64,000 nucleotides of DNA. Origin: AC-37 sp036389295 (GTDB lineage Bacteria; Actinomycetota; Thermoleophilia; Solirubrobacterales; Thermoleophilaceae). Position 1 is the first letter of the stretch; the number at the start of each line of letters is the position of its first letter. The position numbers were made by a program, and so were the translations under genes. The stretch is from contig DASVQB010000021.1 of assembly GCA_036389295.1 (NCBI GenBank), forward strand, positions 62,001-126,000, given 5' to 3'. The notes beneath the pieces were generated by a model that saw only the letters and a program-made list of their open reading frames with translations, was not told the DNA's origin and searched no databases. This document shows positions 33,003 through 41,113 of the stretch, one piece after another.

Positions 33003-33881
33003 TCAGGCGGCCGCGGCGAAGGCGGCGGCGATGCCCCACGGGTCGCGCACCAGGAAGCCGCCGTCGCGCTGCTCCGGCTCCGCGCCCGCGGCCTCCGCGC
33101 GCTCGCGCACCTCGGCGATCTGCGCGGCGTCCTCGAGCACCACCGTCCAGTGGCGCAGCCCGACCGTCCCGGGCGGCGCCGCGGGCACGCCCTCGCCGCG
33201 CCAGGTGTTGAACGCGAGGTGGTGGTGGTAGCCGCCGGCCGAGACGAACGCCGCGCTCGGGAACTGCGTCTGGACCTCGAACCCGATCGCGTCGCGGTAG
33301 AAGGCGAGGCCGCGGTCCACGTCGCCGACGTGCAGGTGCACGTGGCCGACCGTCAGGCCGGGATCGGCGTTCGGCATCGGGTCCTCGTCCGACGTGAGCG
33401 CGAGCAGGCCCTGGACGTCGAGCGGCTCGGGGCCGATCGTCGCCGGGTCGCTCAGGTCGCCCCAGCGCTCGGGCGGCCGGTCGGCGGCGAGCTCGATCCC
33501 GTTGCCGTCCGGGTCGGGCAGGTAGATCGCCTCGGAGATGCCGTGGTCGGAGGCGCCGGAGATCCGCGTGCCGGAGCCGCCGAGCCGCCGCGCCGCGCGC
33601 GCCAGCTCGAGCCGCGAGGGGTGCAGCAGCGCGAAGTGGTAGAGGCCCGCGTGGCGGCCGGCGGGCCGCGCGTCCGGCTCCTCGACCAGCACGAGGAGGT
33701 CCTCGCCGCCGGCGCCCATCGCCGCGGTGGCGCCGTCGCGCGAGCGCAGCCGCAGCCCGATCGACGTCTCGTAGAACGCGATCGAGCGGTCGAGGTCGGT
33801 CACGGTGAGGTGCACCGGACCGAGGCGCAGCGTGGCCGGCAGCACGGCCGGCGGGGCTGCGGCGGGCTGCTCCGGGGTCAC
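33003..33881 (-). CDS. Two-domain VOC protein, extradiol-dioxygenase-like
   Basis: A 292-residue protein with two VOC domains, starting at a GTG that overlaps the stop of the upstream luciferase-like gene (33878-33881). Domain 1 (about 15-135) has LGPVHLTVTDLDRSIAFY, YHFALLHP and DPDGNGIELA, supplying a possible His-His-Glu metal site. Domain 2 (about 170-292) has VGHVHLHVGDVDRGLAFY and HHHLAFNTW, but its last ligand position reads DPWGIAAAF without Glu. Related proteins include catechol-2,3-dioxygenases and CatE-type enzymes. Coupling to an F420-type oxidoreductase suggests a two-step degradation of an aromatic or cyclic compound. Confidence 0.82.
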   Translation of the reverse strand: MTPEQPAAAPPAVLPATLRLGPVHLTVTDLDRSIAFYETSIGLRLRSRDGATAAMGAGGEDLLVLVEEPDARPAGRHAGLYHFALLHPSRLELARAARRLGGSGTRISGASDHGISEAIYLPDPDGNGIELAADRPPERWGDLSDPATIGPEPLDVQGLLALTSDEDPMPNADPGLTVGHVHLHVGDVDRGLAFYRDAIGFEVQTQFPSAAFVSAGGYHHHLAFNTWRGEGVPAAPPGTVGLRHWTVVLEDAAQIAEVRERAEAAGAEPEQRDGGFLVRDPWGIAAAFAAAA

Positions 33882-34918
33882 CCCAGGACCAGCTCGGCGG
33901 CGGTCCGCAGCGTCGCGGCGTCGCCGGAGACCAGCAGCGTGGTGACGATCGAGTCGCGCCACGCCTCGAGGTCGTGGCGGATCTTGTCCGGCGGGCCGAT
34001 CAGCGACATCTGCTCGATCAGCTCGCGCGGGACCTTGGCCGCCGCCTCGTCCTTCTTGCCGTCGAGGTAGAGGTCCTGGATCTCGCGGACCTCCTTCTCG
34101 TAGCCCATCCGGATCGGCACGTTCGCGTGGAAGTTCACGGCCTTCGCCCCCATGCCGCCGAAGTAGAGCGCGTAGAACGGGCGCAGCGTGTCGGCCGCGG
34201 CGTCGAGGTCGTCGCTCACGATCAGCGGGATGGTCGCCGCCACGTCGAAGTCCTCCGCCGTGCGGCGCGCGCCGGGCCGCGCGAAGCCCTCGTCGAGCGC
34301 CTCCTTGAACAGGTCCTCGTGCGCGGGCGCGAACAGCATCGCGAGCCAGCCGTCGCACAGCTCCGCCGCGAGCGCGATGTTCTTCGGCCCCTCCGCCCCG
34401 AGGTAGATCGGGATGTCCTCGCGCAGCGGGTGGAGCGACGACTTGAGCGGCTTGGCGAGGCCCGTGCCGCCCGGCAGCGGGAGCGGGTAGTGCGGGCCGT
34501 CGTTCGTTACCCGCCCCTCGCGGGCCCAGATGTCGCGGAGGATCCCCACGTACTCCCGCGTGCGCGCGAGCGGCTTCGCGAACGGCATCCCGTACCAGCC
34601 CTCCACTACCTGCGGCCCGGACACCCCGAGGCCGAGCACGAAGCGGCCGCCCGAGAGGTGGTCCATCGTCATCGCGGCCATCGCGGTGGCGGCCGGCTGG
34701 CGGGCGGAGATCTGCACGATCGCCGTGCCGAGCCTGATGCGCTCGGTGTGCGAGCCCCACCAGGCGAGCGGGGTCAGGCAGTCCGAGCCGTAGGCCTCGG
34801 CGGTCCAGATCGAGTCGAAGCCGAGGCGCTCCGCCTCGGTGACCATCTCGACGGCGTTCGCCGGCGGCGCCCCGGCCCAGTAGCCCGTGTTCAGGCCGAG
34901 CTTCAGCTCGCGTGCCAT
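33878..34918 (-). CDS. LLM-class F420-dependent oxidoreductase
   Basis: A 346-residue TIM-barrel luciferase-like protein. Family features are LGLNTGYWAGAPPANAVEMVTEAERLGFDSIWTAEAYGSD, WWGSHTERIRLGTAIVQISARQPAATAMAAMTMDHLSGGRFVLGLGVSGPQVVEGWYG, and IPIYLGAEGPKNIALAAELCDGWL. This pattern matches actinobacterial F420-dependent enzymes (MSMEG_2256/Fgd-like group) rather than FMN luciferases. It is the first gene of a two-gene operon with the VOC dioxygenase-like protein (four-base overlap). It is divergent from an MBL-fold gene across a 54-base gap. Confidence 0.9.
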   Translation of the reverse strand: MARELKLGLNTGYWAGAPPANAVEMVTEAERLGFDSIWTAEAYGSDCLTPLAWWGSHTERIRLGTAIVQISARQPAATAMAAMTMDHLSGGRFVLGLGVSGPQVVEGWYGMPFAKPLARTREYVGILRDIWAREGRVTNDGPHYPLPLPGGTGLAKPLKSSLHPLREDIPIYLGAEGPKNIALAAELCDGWLAMLFAPAHEDLFKEALDEGFARPGARRTAEDFDVAATIPLIVSDDLDAAADTLRPFYALYFGGMGAKAVNFHANVPIRMGYEKEVREIQDLYLDGKKDEAAAKVPRELIEQMSLIGPPDKIRHDLEAWRDSIVTTLLVSGDAATLRTAAELVLG

Positions 34919-34972
34919 TGCCTCACGCGCGGCAGGCTACCCTGCCAGCGCCATGGACCGCCGACCGCCCTC

Positions 34973-35926
34973 GTGACGAGGCCGCCCTACAGCCGCGGGC
35001 TCCACGAGGTCGGCGACGGCCTGTTCGCGTACCTCCAGCCCGACGGCGGGTGGGGCTGGAGCAACGCCGGGCTCGTGAGCGGCGACGGCGCGTCGCTGCT
35101 GGTCGACACCCTCTTCGACCTGCGGCTGACCCGCGAGATGCTCGACGCCATGCGGCCGATCACCGACGCGCGTCCGCTCGACGCCCTGCTCAACACGCAC
35201 GCGAACGGCGACCACTGCTGGGGGAACGAGCTGGTGCCCGATACGACCCGCATCTACGCGTCGGCGGCCGCCGCCGAGGAGATGCGGGAGCTGACGCCGG
35301 CGATGCTCCACATGCTCGTGCAGGCCGACCTCGAGCCCGACGTCACCGCCTTCGCGCGCCACGCGTTCGGCGCGTTCCGGTTCGACGACGTCGAGCTGCG
35401 GCTGCCGACCGACACGTTCACCGACCGGCTGTCGCTGACCGTCGGCGGGCGCTCCGTGGAGGTGATCGAGGTCGGTCCCGCGCACACGGCCGGCGACACG
35501 ATCGCGCACGTGCCCGACGCCGGGGTCGCGTTCACCGGCGACGTCCTGTTCGTGGAGGGCACGCCGATCATGTGGGCGGGGCCGGTCTCGCGCTGGCTCG
35601 CGGCCTGCGACGTGGTCTGCGACCTCGGTGCGGAGACGCTCGTCCCGGGGCACGGGCCGGTGTGCGGGATCGAGGGGGCGCGAGCCGTCCAGAGCTACCT
35701 GCGCCACGTGCGCGACGAGGCGACCGAGCGGTTCGAGGGCGGCATGGGCGCCCTGGAGGCGGCGTTCGACGTCGACCTCGGCGAGTTCGCCGACCTGCGC
35801 GACGCCGAGCGCGTCGTGGTGAACGTGGCCACGATCTACCGCGAGCTGGACCCCGGCGCCGAGCCGCCGTCGCCGGTCGAGCTGTTCGCTGGGATGGGCC
35901 GCTACCGCCGCGAGCGGCTGGCCTGA
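34973..35926 (+). CDS. MBL-fold metallo-hydrolase with HxNxDH variant motif
   Basis: A 317-residue protein from a GTG at 34973. The MBL core is visible: VDTLFDLRLTREML, LLNTHANGDHCWGNELV, GPAHTAGDTIAHVPDAGVAFTGDVLF and LVPGHGPVCG. The metal motif reads H-A-N-G-D-H, so the second His of HxHxDH is Asn. The surrounding N-T-H-x-N-G-D-H-C-W-G-N pattern is a coherent subfamily form, related to SoxH/quinoprotein-relay MBL proteins. Function is unknown; hydrolysis of an ester or lactone is possible. The 3' end overlaps the convergent TetR gene by 25 bases. Confidence 0.85.
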   Translation: MTRPPYSRGLHEVGDGLFAYLQPDGGWGWSNAGLVSGDGASLLVDTLFDLRLTREMLDAMRPITDARPLDALLNTHANGDHCWGNELVPDTTRIYASAAAAEEMRELTPAMLHMLVQADLEPDVTAFARHAFGAFRFDDVELRLPTDTFTDRLSLTVGGRSVEVIEVGPAHTAGDTIAHVPDAGVAFTGDVLFVEGTPIMWAGPVSRWLAACDVVCDLGAETLVPGHGPVCGIEGARAVQSYLRHVRDEATERFEGGMGALEAAFDVDLGEFADLRDAERVVVNVATIYRELDPGAEPPSPVELFAGMGRYRRERLA

Positions 35927-36624
35927 GCGCCGGCGAACGCCAGGCACACCTCGACCCAGGTCGCGACGAAGCGCTCCTCGTCGACCTCGAGCGGGGGCTT
36001 CCCGAACGTCTCCTCGTGCGCGCGGTACGCGGCCATCGACTGCACGAGCACGGCGACGAGCGCCTCGCAGTCCGGCCGCTCGACGCCCGCGCGGTCGAAG
36101 TAGGCCTCGAGCTGCTCGGCCGTCCGCCGGAGCGGCCGCTCGCTGACGTGCTCGTACACGCGCGCGACCAGCTCGGGGAAGCGGTCGCCCTCCTTGCGGA
36201 CGAACCGGTTCAGGTGCTCGCGCCGCCTGAGGTCCTGGAGGTTCCAGCGGGCCATCAGCGTCAGCTCGGCTCGGAGGTCGCCGAGCGGCAGCAGGTCCAT
36301 CGCCGACTGGAGCTCGTCGAGGTCGCGGACGTGGCTGTCGAGGGCGGCCTCGAGCAGGTCGCGCTTGCCCTCGAAGTACTGGTACAGCGCGCCCGACCGC
36401 GGGGCGAGGCCGGCGGCGGCCTCGATCTCACCGACCGTGGTGCCGGCGTAGCCGCGCTCGGCGAACAGCCGCATCGCCGCGGCGGCGAGCCGCTCCCGCG
36501 TGGGCTCCGCGCGCGCCGCCGCCCCGCTCCCGCGTGGGCTCCGCGCGCGCCGCCGCGGCGGGCGCGGCCCGCCCTCCCCCCCTGGCCTCCGCCCGCCCGC
36601 CGGTGGTCGCCGCCATCCGGTCAA
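35902..36624 (-). CDS. TetR-family regulator with a 34-bp duplication near its 5' end
   Basis: TetR-type repressor; the helix-turn-helix is TRERLAAAAMRLFAERGYAGTTVGEIEAAAGLAPRSGALYQYFEGKRDLL and the ligand domain follows to residue 240. The present long frame needs a TTG start at complement 36624. An ATG at complement 36616 opens a different frame (MAATTGG...) that encodes ARAEPTRER in the first copy of a 34-bp tandem duplication (36490-36556) and then shifts out of frame. Removing one copy would join that ATG directly to the HTH. The gene is therefore either recently disrupted or now uses another start. It lies divergently next to a membrane acyltransferase. Confidence 0.75.
   Translation of the reverse strand: MTGWRRPPAGGRRPGGEGGPRPPRRRARSPRGSGAAARAEPTRERLAAAAMRLFAERGYAGTTVGEIEAAAGLAPRSGALYQYFEGKRDLLEAALDSHVRDLDELQSAMDLLPLGDLRAELTLMARWNLQDLRRREHLNRFVRKEGDRFPELVARVYEHVSERPLRRTAEQLEAYFDRAGVERPDCEALVAVLVQSMAAYRAHEETFGKPPLEVDEERFVATWVEVCLAFAGAQASRSRR
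36490..36556. repeat. 34-bp tandem duplication in the TetR gene
   Basis: CCGCTCCCGCGTGGGCTCCG and the following bases (36490-36522) recur at 36524-36556, 33 identical bases with a period of 34. The period is not a multiple of three, so the duplication changes the reading frame. Both copies encode ARAEPTRER on the minus strand but in different frames. Confidence 0.9.
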
Positions 36625-36638
36625 ACACTACACGTGAT

Positions 36639-36660
36639 TATCACAACGAGTGTTGTGATA
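36639..36660. promoter_or_regulatory. Perfect palindromic operator for TetR
   Basis: TATCACAAC (36639-36647), GAGT, GTTGTGATA (36652-36660): perfect 9-bp arms around a 4-base spacer. It lies in the AT-rich 46-base gap between the divergent TetR and acyltransferase genes, ending 10 bases before the acyltransferase GTG. This is the classic position and form of a TetR operator controlling both genes. A second, looser pair (AACACT/AGTGTT) overlaps it. Confidence 0.75.
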
Positions 36661-36670
36661 CGGTCCTGAC

Positions 36671-37831
36671 GTGGGGGCGGCGGCTGAGCCTGGGTCGGGG
36701 CCGGAGAGGCGCCACGACGTCGACTGGCTGCGCGCCGGCGCGGTGTACCTCCTCCTCCCCTTCCACGTGGCGAAGGTCTTCGACCACCAGGCCTGGCACG
36801 TGAAGGACCCCGCCGAGTCGGGCGCGCTCGACCTGTTCACCGGCGCCGTCCGGATCTGGCACATGCCGCTCCTGTTCGCGCTCGCGGGCTGGTCGGTCGC
36901 CCCGTCGCTCGAGCGCCGCGGCGCCGACGGCCTCATGCGCGAGCGCCGTGAGCGCCTGCTGGTCCCGCTCGCGTTCGGCTGCGCGACGGTGATCCCGCTC
37001 GCGACCTACGTCGAGCACCTGCACGCGGGCCGGATCGACCCGGGCCTCGTCGAGTTCCTCCCGCGCTTCGCCACGGAGCACTTCACGTGGATGCACCTCT
37101 GGTTCCTCGTGTACCTCTTCGTGTTCACGGCGCTCTACCTGCCGGCGTTCCGCTGGGCGCTCCGGCGCGACTGGCGCGTCGAGCGCGTGCCGCCGTGGGC
37201 GCTGTACGCGGCGATCGTGCCGTTCGCCCTCGCGCAGGTCGCGCTCCGCGGCCGCTGGCCCGGCTACCAGAACCTCTACGACGACTGGGCGAACTTCGCC
37301 TACTACAGCCTCTTCTTCGTCGCCGGCTTCCTGCTCACGCGGCTGCCGGCGGTCGAGCGCGCGGTGCACGCCGAGCGCCGCCGAGCGGCGGTGGTCGGGC
37401 TCGCGGCCGTCGCCGCGATGGCCGCGCTCGCGGGCGGCGGGCTCTACGCGCCGGCGGAGGGCACGGCGCGCTTCTTCGCGTTCCAGGCGCTGTCGGCGGT
37501 CGCCGGCGTGTGCCTCGTCGCGGCCGCGCTCGGCCTCGGGGCCGCCCGGCTCCGATCGGCCGCCCGCGGCGTCGGGTACGCCCGCGAGTCCGCCATGCCC
37601 GTCTACGTCCTCCACCAGCCGGCGATCATCTTCCTGGCGGTGCCCGCCGTGGCCCTCCCGGCGCCGACGCCGGTCAAGCTCGGCCTCCTGCTGACCGGCG
37701 CGACCGCCGCGACGCTGGCGGTGCACCACCTGGTCGTGCGGCGCTCGGCCACCCTGCGCGCGCTGCTCGGCGGCCGGCGGGCGAGCCGCGGGCGCGCGCG
37801 GCGGCGGGCCGCGGCGCCGGCGAGCGGATGA
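36671..37831 (+). CDS. Acyltransferase-3 family membrane protein
   Basis: A 386-residue polytopic protein from a GTG at 36671. The N-terminus DVDWLRAGAVYLLLPFHVAKVF carries the family's R/H motif (LR...FHV), and about ten transmembrane helices follow, including WHMPLLFALAGWSVAPSL and WMHLWFLVYLFVFTALYL. It ends in a basic tail. The family O-acetylates sugars, antibiotics or envelope glycans using acyl-CoA; the closest form is the OpgC/MdoC-like group (HMPLLF...R-R-x-x-R-L-L-V-P). It is probably repressed by the divergent TetR through the palindrome between them. Confidence 0.88.
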   Translation: MGAAAEPGSGPERRHDVDWLRAGAVYLLLPFHVAKVFDHQAWHVKDPAESGALDLFTGAVRIWHMPLLFALAGWSVAPSLERRGADGLMRERRERLLVPLAFGCATVIPLATYVEHLHAGRIDPGLVEFLPRFATEHFTWMHLWFLVYLFVFTALYLPAFRWALRRDWRVERVPPWALYAAIVPFALAQVALRGRWPGYQNLYDDWANFAYYSLFFVAGFLLTRLPAVERAVHAERRRAAVVGLAAVAAMAALAGGGLYAPAEGTARFFAFQALSAVAGVCLVAAALGLGAARLRSAARGVGYARESAMPVYVLHQPAIIFLAVPAVALPAPTPVKLGLLLTGATAATLAVHHLVVRRSATLRALLGGRRASRGRARRRAAAPASG

Positions 37832-37835
37832 CCGG

Positions 37836-38822
37836 CTACAGCTCCAGCACGACCTTGCCGGTCGCGCCGCGGCCGTCGATCAGCTCGAGCGCGTCGGCCG
37901 TGCGCTCGAGCGGGAAGCGCGCGCCGACCGGCGGGCGGACGAACCCCCCGGCGATCAGCTCGTCGAGCGCGGCGCCGATCTCGCGGCAGACGTCCTGCTT
38001 GCCCATCACGTAGGCGCCCCAGCCGGCGCCGACCACCTCGACGTTGTTGAGCAGGAGCCGGTTCACCCGGACCTCCGGGATCGAGCCGGCGGTGAACCCG
38101 ACGACCACCGCGCGGCCGCCCTCGGCGAGCGACCGCAGGGAGTCCGTGAACCGGTCGCCGCCGACGGGGTCGAGCACCACGTCGACCCCGGCGCCGCCGG
38201 TCAGCTCCTTCGCCTGGTCCTTCCACGGCCCGTCCGAGCGCACGACCTCGTCCGCCCCGGCCTCGCGCGCGACCCGCTCCTTCTCGTCCGACGAGACGAC
38301 CGCGATCGTCCGCGCGCCGAGCCCCCTGGCGACCTGGATCGAGGCCGTCCCCACGCCGCCGGCCGCGCCGTGCACCAGCACGGTCTCGCCCTCCGCGAGC
38401 CGGCCGCGCAGCTTCAGCGAGAAGTACGCGGTGTGGTAGTTCAGGAGCAGCGCCGCGCCCTGCGCGAAGTCGAGCTCGTCGGACAGGGCGAACGTCATGA
38501 CCTCGGGCGCCACCGCGACCTCCGCGAAGCCGCCGAGCATGCAGAACGCCGCCACGCGGTCGCCCTCGCGGACGGAGGCGCCGTCCGGCGCGCTGCGCAC
38601 GATCCCGGCCACCTCGCTGCCCGGCACGAACGGCAGCGGCGGCTTGACCTGGTACTCGCCGCGCGTCTGGAGCACCTCGGGGAACGAGACGCCGGCGGCG
38701 CGGACGTCGACGACCACGCCCGACCCGGGCGTGAGCATGTGCGACGGCTCGGGGTCGGGAGCGTCGACCAGCTGGAGCGCCCGGTCCGGTCCCTCGAGGT
38801 TGACGATCTGAACCGCCCGCAA
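37836..38822 (-). CDS. NADPH:quinone oxidoreductase-like MDR protein
   Basis: A 328-residue zinc-independent medium-chain dehydrogenase/reductase. The frame starts with a TTG (complement 38822), which fits the standard opening MRAVQIVNLEGPDRALQLVDAPDPEP. Features are VDVRAAGVSFPEVLQTRGEYQVKPPLPFVPGSEVAG, GALLLNYHTAYFSL and the NADPH-binding VLVHGAAGGVGTASIQVARGLGA. No zinc ligands are seen. It would reduce quinones or enoyl compounds with NADPH. It lies 12 bases downstream of the hypothetical gene 38835-39350, so the three leftward genes from 40933 may form one operon. It is convergent with the acyltransferase (4-base gap). Confidence 0.88.
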   Translation of the reverse strand: MRAVQIVNLEGPDRALQLVDAPDPEPSHMLTPGSGVVVDVRAAGVSFPEVLQTRGEYQVKPPLPFVPGSEVAGIVRSAPDGASVREGDRVAAFCMLGGFAEVAVAPEVMTFALSDELDFAQGAALLLNYHTAYFSLKLRGRLAEGETVLVHGAAGGVGTASIQVARGLGARTIAVVSSDEKERVAREAGADEVVRSDGPWKDQAKELTGGAGVDVVLDPVGGDRFTDSLRSLAEGGRAVVVGFTAGSIPEVRVNRLLLNNVEVVGAGWGAYVMGKQDVCREIGAALDELIAGGFVRPPVGARFPLERTADALELIDGRGATGKVVLEL

Positions 38823-38834
38823 GACGCGGGGAGT

Positions 38835-39350
38835 CTAAGCGCCCGCCGCCTCCCGGACGCTCTCGACCAGGTGCCGCGTCAGGGCCGACCGCGGGAAGTC
38901 GCCCTCGAGCAGGAGCGGCTGGCCGCCGCGGCCGCGCAGCGCGACGAGCGTCATGTCCGCGCTCCAGTGCGACGGGCCGTGGGCCGGGCTCATGTCGGTC
39001 TTCGTCCCGCTCACCTCGTGCTGCTTCGCGCCGATCGAGACCTCGGCGACCGGCCACTCGGCGACCTTCCTCCCCGCGCTCATGCCGCCCGCGCCGGTCC
39101 TCAGCCGGTAGGCGACGACGCGCGTGGGCGTCAGCGCCATCACGTTCATGGCGCGGAGCTGGCGCTGCGGCTCCTTCGGGCCGGGCACGAGCCGGCCGAG
39201 CCCCCGCACGAGGCCCTTCAGCGCGCTCCCCCAGCCGGGCGGCCGGAACCACTGCGCGGACACGACCTCCTCGTCGACCTCGCCGGCGAGCGCGGCGCGC
39301 AGGGCGTCGAGCTCCTCCGCCGCCTCGGCGCTCGGCGGTCCGGGGGTCAC
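38835..39350 (-). CDS. Hypothetical protein, unknown function
   Basis: A 171-residue protein starting at a GTG that overlaps the GMC oxidoreductase stop by four bases (39347-39350). It has an acidic N-terminus (AEAAEELDALRAALAGEVDEEVV), then a hydrophobic/basic segment, and a beta-rich remainder (RAMNVMALTPTRVVAYRLR, KVAEWPVAEVSIGAKQHEVSGTKT, TLVALRGRGGQPLLLEGDFPRSALTRHLVESV). The second half resembles small PH-like domains in actinobacteria, but this is only an impression. Coupling to the GMC gene suggests co-expression. Confidence 0.7.
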   Translation of the reverse strand: MTPGPPSAEAAEELDALRAALAGEVDEEVVSAQWFRPPGWGSALKGLVRGLGRLVPGPKEPQRQLRAMNVMALTPTRVVAYRLRTGAGGMSAGRKVAEWPVAEVSIGAKQHEVSGTKTDMSPAHGPSHWSADMTLVALRGRGGQPLLLEGDFPRSALTRHLVESVREAAGA

Positions 39351-40933
39351 GCGACCGCGACGGCGGGCCGGGCGCCCGCGGGCGCGAGAAGGAGGTCGGA
39401 GCAGCGCTCGGCGATCATCAGCGTCACGGCCTGCGTGTTGGCGGAGACGATGCGCGGCTGCACGCTGGCGTCGGCCACGCGCAGGCCCTCGACCCCGTGG
39501 ACGCGGAGCTCGGCGTCGACGACGCCCTCCTCCGGCGGGCCGATCCGGCACGTGCAGCTCGGGTGGTACTCGTGCTCGCAGGTGGCGCGGAGCCAGTCGA
39601 CGAGCTGCTCGCGCGTGCGGATGCCGGAGCTCGGGTTGAGCTCCTCGCCGAGCAGGTCGCGCAGCGGCCGCTGCGACGCGATCTCGCGGACCATGTCGAG
39701 CGCGCGGAGCATGGCGTCGACCTCGCCGTCGGAGGTCAGGGCGTTGTTGAGGACGCGCGGGTGGTCGCCCGGGTCGGCCGAGCGGAGCGTGACCGCGCCG
39801 CGGCTCCGCGGTCCCAGGTAGGACGCGCCGATCGTGAACGCCGGCGCGCCGGTCTTCCGGAAGCCGTGCTCCCAGAAGTAGACGGCCGCCTGGACGAGCT
39901 GGAAGTCCGGGGCGGGCAGCGACGGGTCGCTGCGCCAGTGGACGACCGCCTCGGCGACGTTCGAGGAGAGCTTCCCGCGGCCGGCGACGAGCCACGGCAG
40001 GAGGTGGCGCGGGTCGTCGGCGTCGTCGAGCGTGTCGCCGTCCACGCGCCAGTTCACGAACAGCATCGGGTGCTCCTGGAGGTGCCGGCCGACGTTCGCG
40101 TTGTCGACGAGCACCTCGATCCCGTGCTCGCGGAGCTGCTCGGCCGGACCGATGCCCGAGAGCATCAGGAGCTGAGGCGAGCCGTAGGCGCCGGCGGCGA
40201 CGATCACCTCGCGCGCGGCGCGCGCCGTGCCCTTCGCGTGGTCGACGCCGACCGCGCGGCCGTTCTCGACGAGGATCCGGCGCACGTGCGCGCCGGTCTC
40301 GACCGTCAGGTTCTCGCGCCGGCGCACCGGCTTTAGGAACGCGTCGGCGGCGCTGTGGCGGCGGCCGCGCCGGGTGGTGATCTGGACGAGCGAGGCGCCG
40401 TCCATGCGCGCGCCGTTGTAGTCGTCGACCCGCTCGATCCCCGCGGCGGCCGCGGCGTCCACGAACGGCCGCCAGTAGCTCGACAGCCAGCGCCTGCGCG
40501 TGACGTTCAGCTCGCCGCTCGTGCCGTGGAACTCGTCGTGGAAGTCCTCGTTGCGCTCGGACCGCCTGAACAGCGGCAGCACGTCGTCGTAGCCCCACCC
40601 GGTCGCGCCGAAGTCCTCGACCCAGCGGTCGAAGTCGCTGCGGTGGCCGCGCACGTAGAACATCGCGTTCATCGAGGACGAGCCGCCGATCATCCGGCCG
40701 CGCGGGAGGTACCAGCGGCGGCCGTGGAGGCCGGGCTCCGGCTCGGACAGGAGGTTCCAGTCGCGGGTGGTCTGGAACAGCGTGGGGAACGCAGCCGGCG
40801 CCCTGACGCCCAGGTGGCGGTCGCTGCCGCCCGACTCGAGCAGGCACACGCTCGCGCCGCGGGCGCTCAGGCGGTTCGCCAGCACGCAGCCGGCCGCGCC
40901 GGCGCCGACGATCACGTAGTCGTACTCGGGCAT
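39347..40933 (-). CDS. GMC-family FAD oxidoreductase
   Basis: A 528-residue glucose-methanol-choline oxidoreductase. The ATG at complement 40933 gives MPEYDYVIVGAGAAGCVLANRLS (FAD Rossmann motif). Further signatures are RGRMIGGSSSMNAMFYVRG (PS00623-like), AREVIVAAGAYGSPQLLMLSGIGP (PS00624-like), and the active-site His in CEHEYHPSCTCRIG with the C-terminal SANTQAVTLMIAER carrying the second position as Asn. The acid/base His-Asn pair is typical of alcohol and choline dehydrogenases. The alcohol substrate is unknown. First gene of a leftward set with the hypothetical and quinone oxidoreductase genes, which might accept its electrons. Confidence 0.93.
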   Translation of the reverse strand: MPEYDYVIVGAGAAGCVLANRLSARGASVCLLESGGSDRHLGVRAPAAFPTLFQTTRDWNLLSEPEPGLHGRRWYLPRGRMIGGSSSMNAMFYVRGHRSDFDRWVEDFGATGWGYDDVLPLFRRSERNEDFHDEFHGTSGELNVTRRRWLSSYWRPFVDAAAAAGIERVDDYNGARMDGASLVQITTRRGRRHSAADAFLKPVRRRENLTVETGAHVRRILVENGRAVGVDHAKGTARAAREVIVAAGAYGSPQLLMLSGIGPAEQLREHGIEVLVDNANVGRHLQEHPMLFVNWRVDGDTLDDADDPRHLLPWLVAGRGKLSSNVAEAVVHWRSDPSLPAPDFQLVQAAVYFWEHGFRKTGAPAFTIGASYLGPRSRGAVTLRSADPGDHPRVLNNALTSDGEVDAMLRALDMVREIASQRPLRDLLGEELNPSSGIRTREQLVDWLRATCEHEYHPSCTCRIGPPEEGVVDAELRVHGVEGLRVADASVQPRIVSANTQAVTLMIAERCSDLLLAPAGARPAVAVA

Positions 40934-41113
40934 GGCGCCAAGCCTACGGGAGCCGCGCCGGTCCCGTCCGTTTGGCGATTCCCCAGCCGGGTACCCCTTT
41001 AGTGCAGGTAGGCGACCCCATCTGGGCAGAGCGGCCAATTAGGTGACAGCCGTCCCGTTGCGTGCGCCGTAACCGCGCTCGAGAGCGAGCGCCAACTCCC
41101 CAGGAGGACCCAA

